Position numbers and translations under genes: made by a program
The notes under the pieces: generated by a model
Told to the model about the DNA's origin: nothing
What the model saw: only the letters and a program-made list of their open reading frames with translations
Databases searched by the model: none
Shown: in pieces, positions 61,759 through 64,000 of the stretch
Position numbering within the stretch: the stretch's first letter is position 1
Layout of the letters: the number at the start of each line of letters is the position of its first letter
NCBI GenBank assembly: GCA_001600695.1
Contig: BCKQ01000015.1
Span: 80,528 to 144,527 of the forward strand
Origin: Ascoidea asiatica
Lineage: Eukaryota > Ascomycota > Saccharomycetes > Ascoideales > Ascoideaceae
Reading direction: 5' to 3'
DNA: 64,000 nucleotides

Positions 61759-62892
61759 ATGGGTAAAGGTAAGAAAAGCAAGAAGCTTACTTTTTTTAAT
61801 AGTCGCTCTAAGTCTATCACAAATAATGATACTAAAGTTCATATACCAAGAACTGTTAAACCAGAAAATGGAAGAAAATTAATAAGAAGATTTCATTTAT
61901 TAATTAAAATTAAATCAAAAATATTAAGTAGAATTTCTCATAATGATCTGAAATTTAAAGAATTAAGTTCAATTGATTTAATAAAAACTGAATATAATAA
62001 TAAAAATATTATATTAAAACTAATAACTAAAAATGATCATTATTATGAAATTTTTATAAAATCAAAAAACAAATTTAAAAAAATTTCTGAAATTAAAAAT
62101 AAAATTAAAGATGAAAATTTGAGTGAAATTGATAAAATTGTAAATTATGATGAATTATATAGAATCTTAGGAGAAATTGACGCTGAAATTTATCTTTCTG
62201 GTGGTTTAAATACTTATCAAATTGCTTCAATTCATGGTCAAGATAATAATAGAGGTGGTGATTCTTCAAAAAAATTAGTAACTTGGTTAAATGAATTAGA
62301 TATAACTACAAATAACATCAATGAAAAAAATTCCCTAAATTTATCAATGTTAGAAATTGGTTCTTTAAATTTTGATAATAATATCTCAAAATCAAAATTA
62401 TTTAATAATATTACAAGAATTGATTTAAATCCAACTGATTCAAGAATAATTAAAAAAGATTTTATGAATTTTGAAATAAATTCAAATAATAAATTCGATT
62501 TAATAAGTTGTTCTTTAGTATTAAATTTTATCTCCGATTCTAATATTAGAGGTCAAATGTTAAAAAGAATTTGTTCTTTCCTAAAAATCAATGAACAAAA
62601 TTCAAATTTAAATTCAAATTCAAATTCATTTCCATTTTTATTTTTAGTATTACCTTTACCTTGTATTAATAATTCAAGATATATGAATAAAGATATTTTA
62701 ATAAATTCAATAATGAAACCATTAAATTTTACTTTATCTAAATCTTATGAATCAACTAAATTATCATATACTCTTTGGACTTGGAATGGTTTTACCAAAG
62801 ATACTGAACAAAATTTTGAAAAAGTTAAATATTCTAAAAAAGAAGTTCGATCTGGTTCAAAAAGGAATAACTTCTTAATTATCTTCACTTAA
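61759..62892 (+). CDS. BMT2: Bmt2, 25S rRNA adenine-N1 methyltransferase
   Basis: Installs m1A at one site of 25S rRNA in the nucleolus (A2142 in S. cerevisiae). The real start is ATG 61759 (MGKGKKSKKLTFF), since the longer frame opens with TTG; this gives 377 residues against 337 in yeast. Conserved strings: NGRKLIRRFHLLIK near the N-terminus, YQIASIHGQDNNRGGDSSKKLVTWL, the SAM-site-like MLEIGSLN, NNITRIDLNPTDSRIIKKDFM, FDLISCSLVLNFISD, FPFLFLVLPLPCINNSRYM and the ending KRNNFLIIFT. Low-complexity inserts explain the extra length. Confidence 0.93.
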   Translation: MGKGKKSKKLTFFNSRSKSITNNDTKVHIPRTVKPENGRKLIRRFHLLIKIKSKILSRISHNDLKFKELSSIDLIKTEYNNKNIILKLITKNDHYYEIFIKSKNKFKKISEIKNKIKDENLSEIDKIVNYDELYRILGEIDAEIYLSGGLNTYQIASIHGQDNNRGGDSSKKLVTWLNELDITTNNINEKNSLNLSMLEIGSLNFDNNISKSKLFNNITRIDLNPTDSRIIKKDFMNFEINSNNKFDLISCSLVLNFISDSNIRGQMLKRICSFLKINEQNSNLNSNSNSFPFLFLVLPLPCINNSRYMNKDILINSIMKPLNFTLSKSYESTKLSYTLWTWNGFTKDTEQNFEKVKYSKKEVRSGSKRNNFLIIFT

Positions 62893-63703
62893 TCAATTAT
62901 ATTATAATTTATATACACAAAAAAACAATTGAAAAATTAAAAAATCTAGCATTATTTTTCTCATAAAAAAATAAATATAAATAAATTATAAAAGAAATGA
63001 AAAATCGAAATTTATTGAGCTAATGTCTTATAATATGAATACCAATTAAACTATTCAGGCAAATAATTGCAAATTGTGATTATGAAATGTATAAAAAATT
63101 TTGATTGTCTGTATTAAAAAATATCTGAAAGTATTATACAAAACAAGAAATATAACTCATTTTATATATTTTTCTTAAAAGTTATATAATCTAATATTTC
63201 TTATTTGATTAACCTTTTTATGACAGTTCTGATAAGGTTAAACTCTTATTTAAAAAAAGCTCAAATTTGAAAATGAAATCCATGAAGAACATGGCTTTAA
63301 TAGTTTAGATTCATTTTCTTTTCTCTTTTTTTGTTTGATTTTTGATTTCTAGTTTGGAGAAGTATTTTTGTTGATTTAATGATCTTTGAGAATCTCAACG
63401 TTTTAACTAATAGAATCAATTCTATTTCAACAGTCAAAATTAACAATATTATGAAAAGTTATCTTTAAATAATTAACTTTAATATAGTTAAAAGTTTATG
63501 TAATAATTTACAACAGAAGAACGAAAATTTTTCAAGATTATTGAATACCTGAATCTAATAATTTTAATTTAAAAAAAAAAAAATAATATATAAAATAAGT
63601 AACTAAAAATATTAAAAAAATAAGATAAACAAATAAATAATTTATTCTCTATAATGTACAGTAAACATTGTTATGAAAAAAAAAAAATGTTGAACATGTT
63701 TAA
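62893..63703. other. Intergenic region after BMT2
   Basis: Uniformly AT-rich, 3' regions of two convergent genes. No gene, RNA or clear repeat seen. Confidence 0.6.
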
Positions 63704-64000
63704 TTAAGCAGGAATAATTTCCCTTTTATCAGTTAATATATTAGAAGTATCTTCTTCTGTTTTTAATTCAATTTCAATTTCTTGTTTTGAGGATTCCATT
63801 TCTGATTGAATTATTTTTTCCTCTTCTTTATGTTTTACCTCCTCTTCTTTTAGTTTTTCCTCTTCTTCTTCTTCTTCTTTTTTAAGTTGTTTAAATCTTT
63901 CGTAGAATTGAATATCTTCAGTAACAATAGTATGAGTATGACCTGGAGCATTCAAAGCTTTTCCATGAGCATCTTCTGTACAAAATGATAATGATAAAAA
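63704..64000 (-). CDS. C-terminus of an unidentified protein (N-terminus outside window)
   Basis: The frame is open from the window edge to TAA at 63704, about 98 codons. It begins FLSLSFCTEDAHGKALNAPGHTHTIVTEDIQFYERF and continues into a charged Glu/Lys tail (KKEEEEEEEKLKEEE...), probably a coiled coil, ending REIIPA. The first part looks like the end of a folded domain, but I do not recognise the family. There is no start codon in the visible part; the TTG at 63955 is internal. Confidence 0.75.
   Translation of the reverse strand, partial: FLSLSFCTEDAHGKALNAPGHTHTIVTEDIQFYERFKQLKKEEEEEEEKLKEEEVKHKEEEKIIQSEMESSKQEIEIELKTEEDTSNILTDKREIIPA

Noticed and set aside
1-64000. CRISPR arrays, bacterial operons, viral or transposon genes
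   Set aside because: None seen; repeats are short tandem microsatellites and no transposase, integrase or reverse transcriptase frame is present.

Overview
This window is nuclear DNA of an AT-rich budding yeast (Saccharomycotina). The evidence is dense intron-poor genes with strong TTA/AAT/GAA codon bias, long Asn/Asp-rich low-complexity inserts, tRNA genes with S. cerevisiae-like sequences and introns, two spliced genes with GTAAGT donors and TACTAAY branch points, and clear orthologues of yeast proteins (Csf1, Erg6, Vma21, Gpr1, Rkm4, Vtc4, Rnr2, Bmt2). I cannot name the species, and nothing here settles whether CUG is reassigned.

Layout. 1-9.4 kb: CSF1 on the minus strand, C-terminus outside the window. 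10-12.6 kb: ERG6 and a spliced VMA21, with a cluster of Upc2-type sterol elements upstream of ERG6. 13-14 kb: GC-rich non-coding islands, one with several hairpins. 14.6-17.5 kb: GPR1, the nutrient-sensing GPCR. 19.6-20.7 kb: a cytosolic alcohol dehydrogenase. 21.8-22.6 kb: a spliced gene for a jacalin-like lectin. 22.8-25.1 kb: tRNA-Glu, RKM4, initiator tRNA-Met. 25.4-29.9 kb: a secreted polygalacturonase and a siderophore-type transporter. 31-34 kb: tRNA-Leu, tRNA-Ala, a minisatellite holding an assembly gap, an alpha-glucoside-type transporter with a late stop, tRNA-Thr. 34.6-46.3 kb: a GFA-family zinc protein, VTC4, tRNA-Gln, a broken second transporter copy, a tRNA-Glu pseudogene, an intron-bearing tRNA-Lys, a small Sil1-like protein, a flavin monooxygenase and a second GFA-family gene. 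47.8-54.1 kb: RNR2, a lone GST-fold protein and a Zn2Cys6 factor. 54.6-63 kb: a large protein with an N-terminal P-loop followed by DH/PH-like regions, an intron-bearing tRNA-Ser, an F-box-like/LRR protein and BMT2. 63.7 kb to the end: the C-terminus of an unidentified protein.

There are no operons; neighbouring genes are mostly unrelated. A few sets are plausible units: two decayed alpha-glucoside transporter copies that share a CCCCATGGGG palindrome upstream; a flavin monooxygenase and GFA gene with overlapping stop codons; and VTC4 with a Pho4-type CACGTGGG site. The palindrome TTACGTAA recurs in intergenic DNA (nine copies seen), twice in clusters. The most unusual gene is the P-loop/DH-PH protein at 54.6-58.1 kb. 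Other items of note are the lectin, the Sil1-motif mini-protein, a Vma21 without its dilysine signal, and several damaged or relic tRNA genes.
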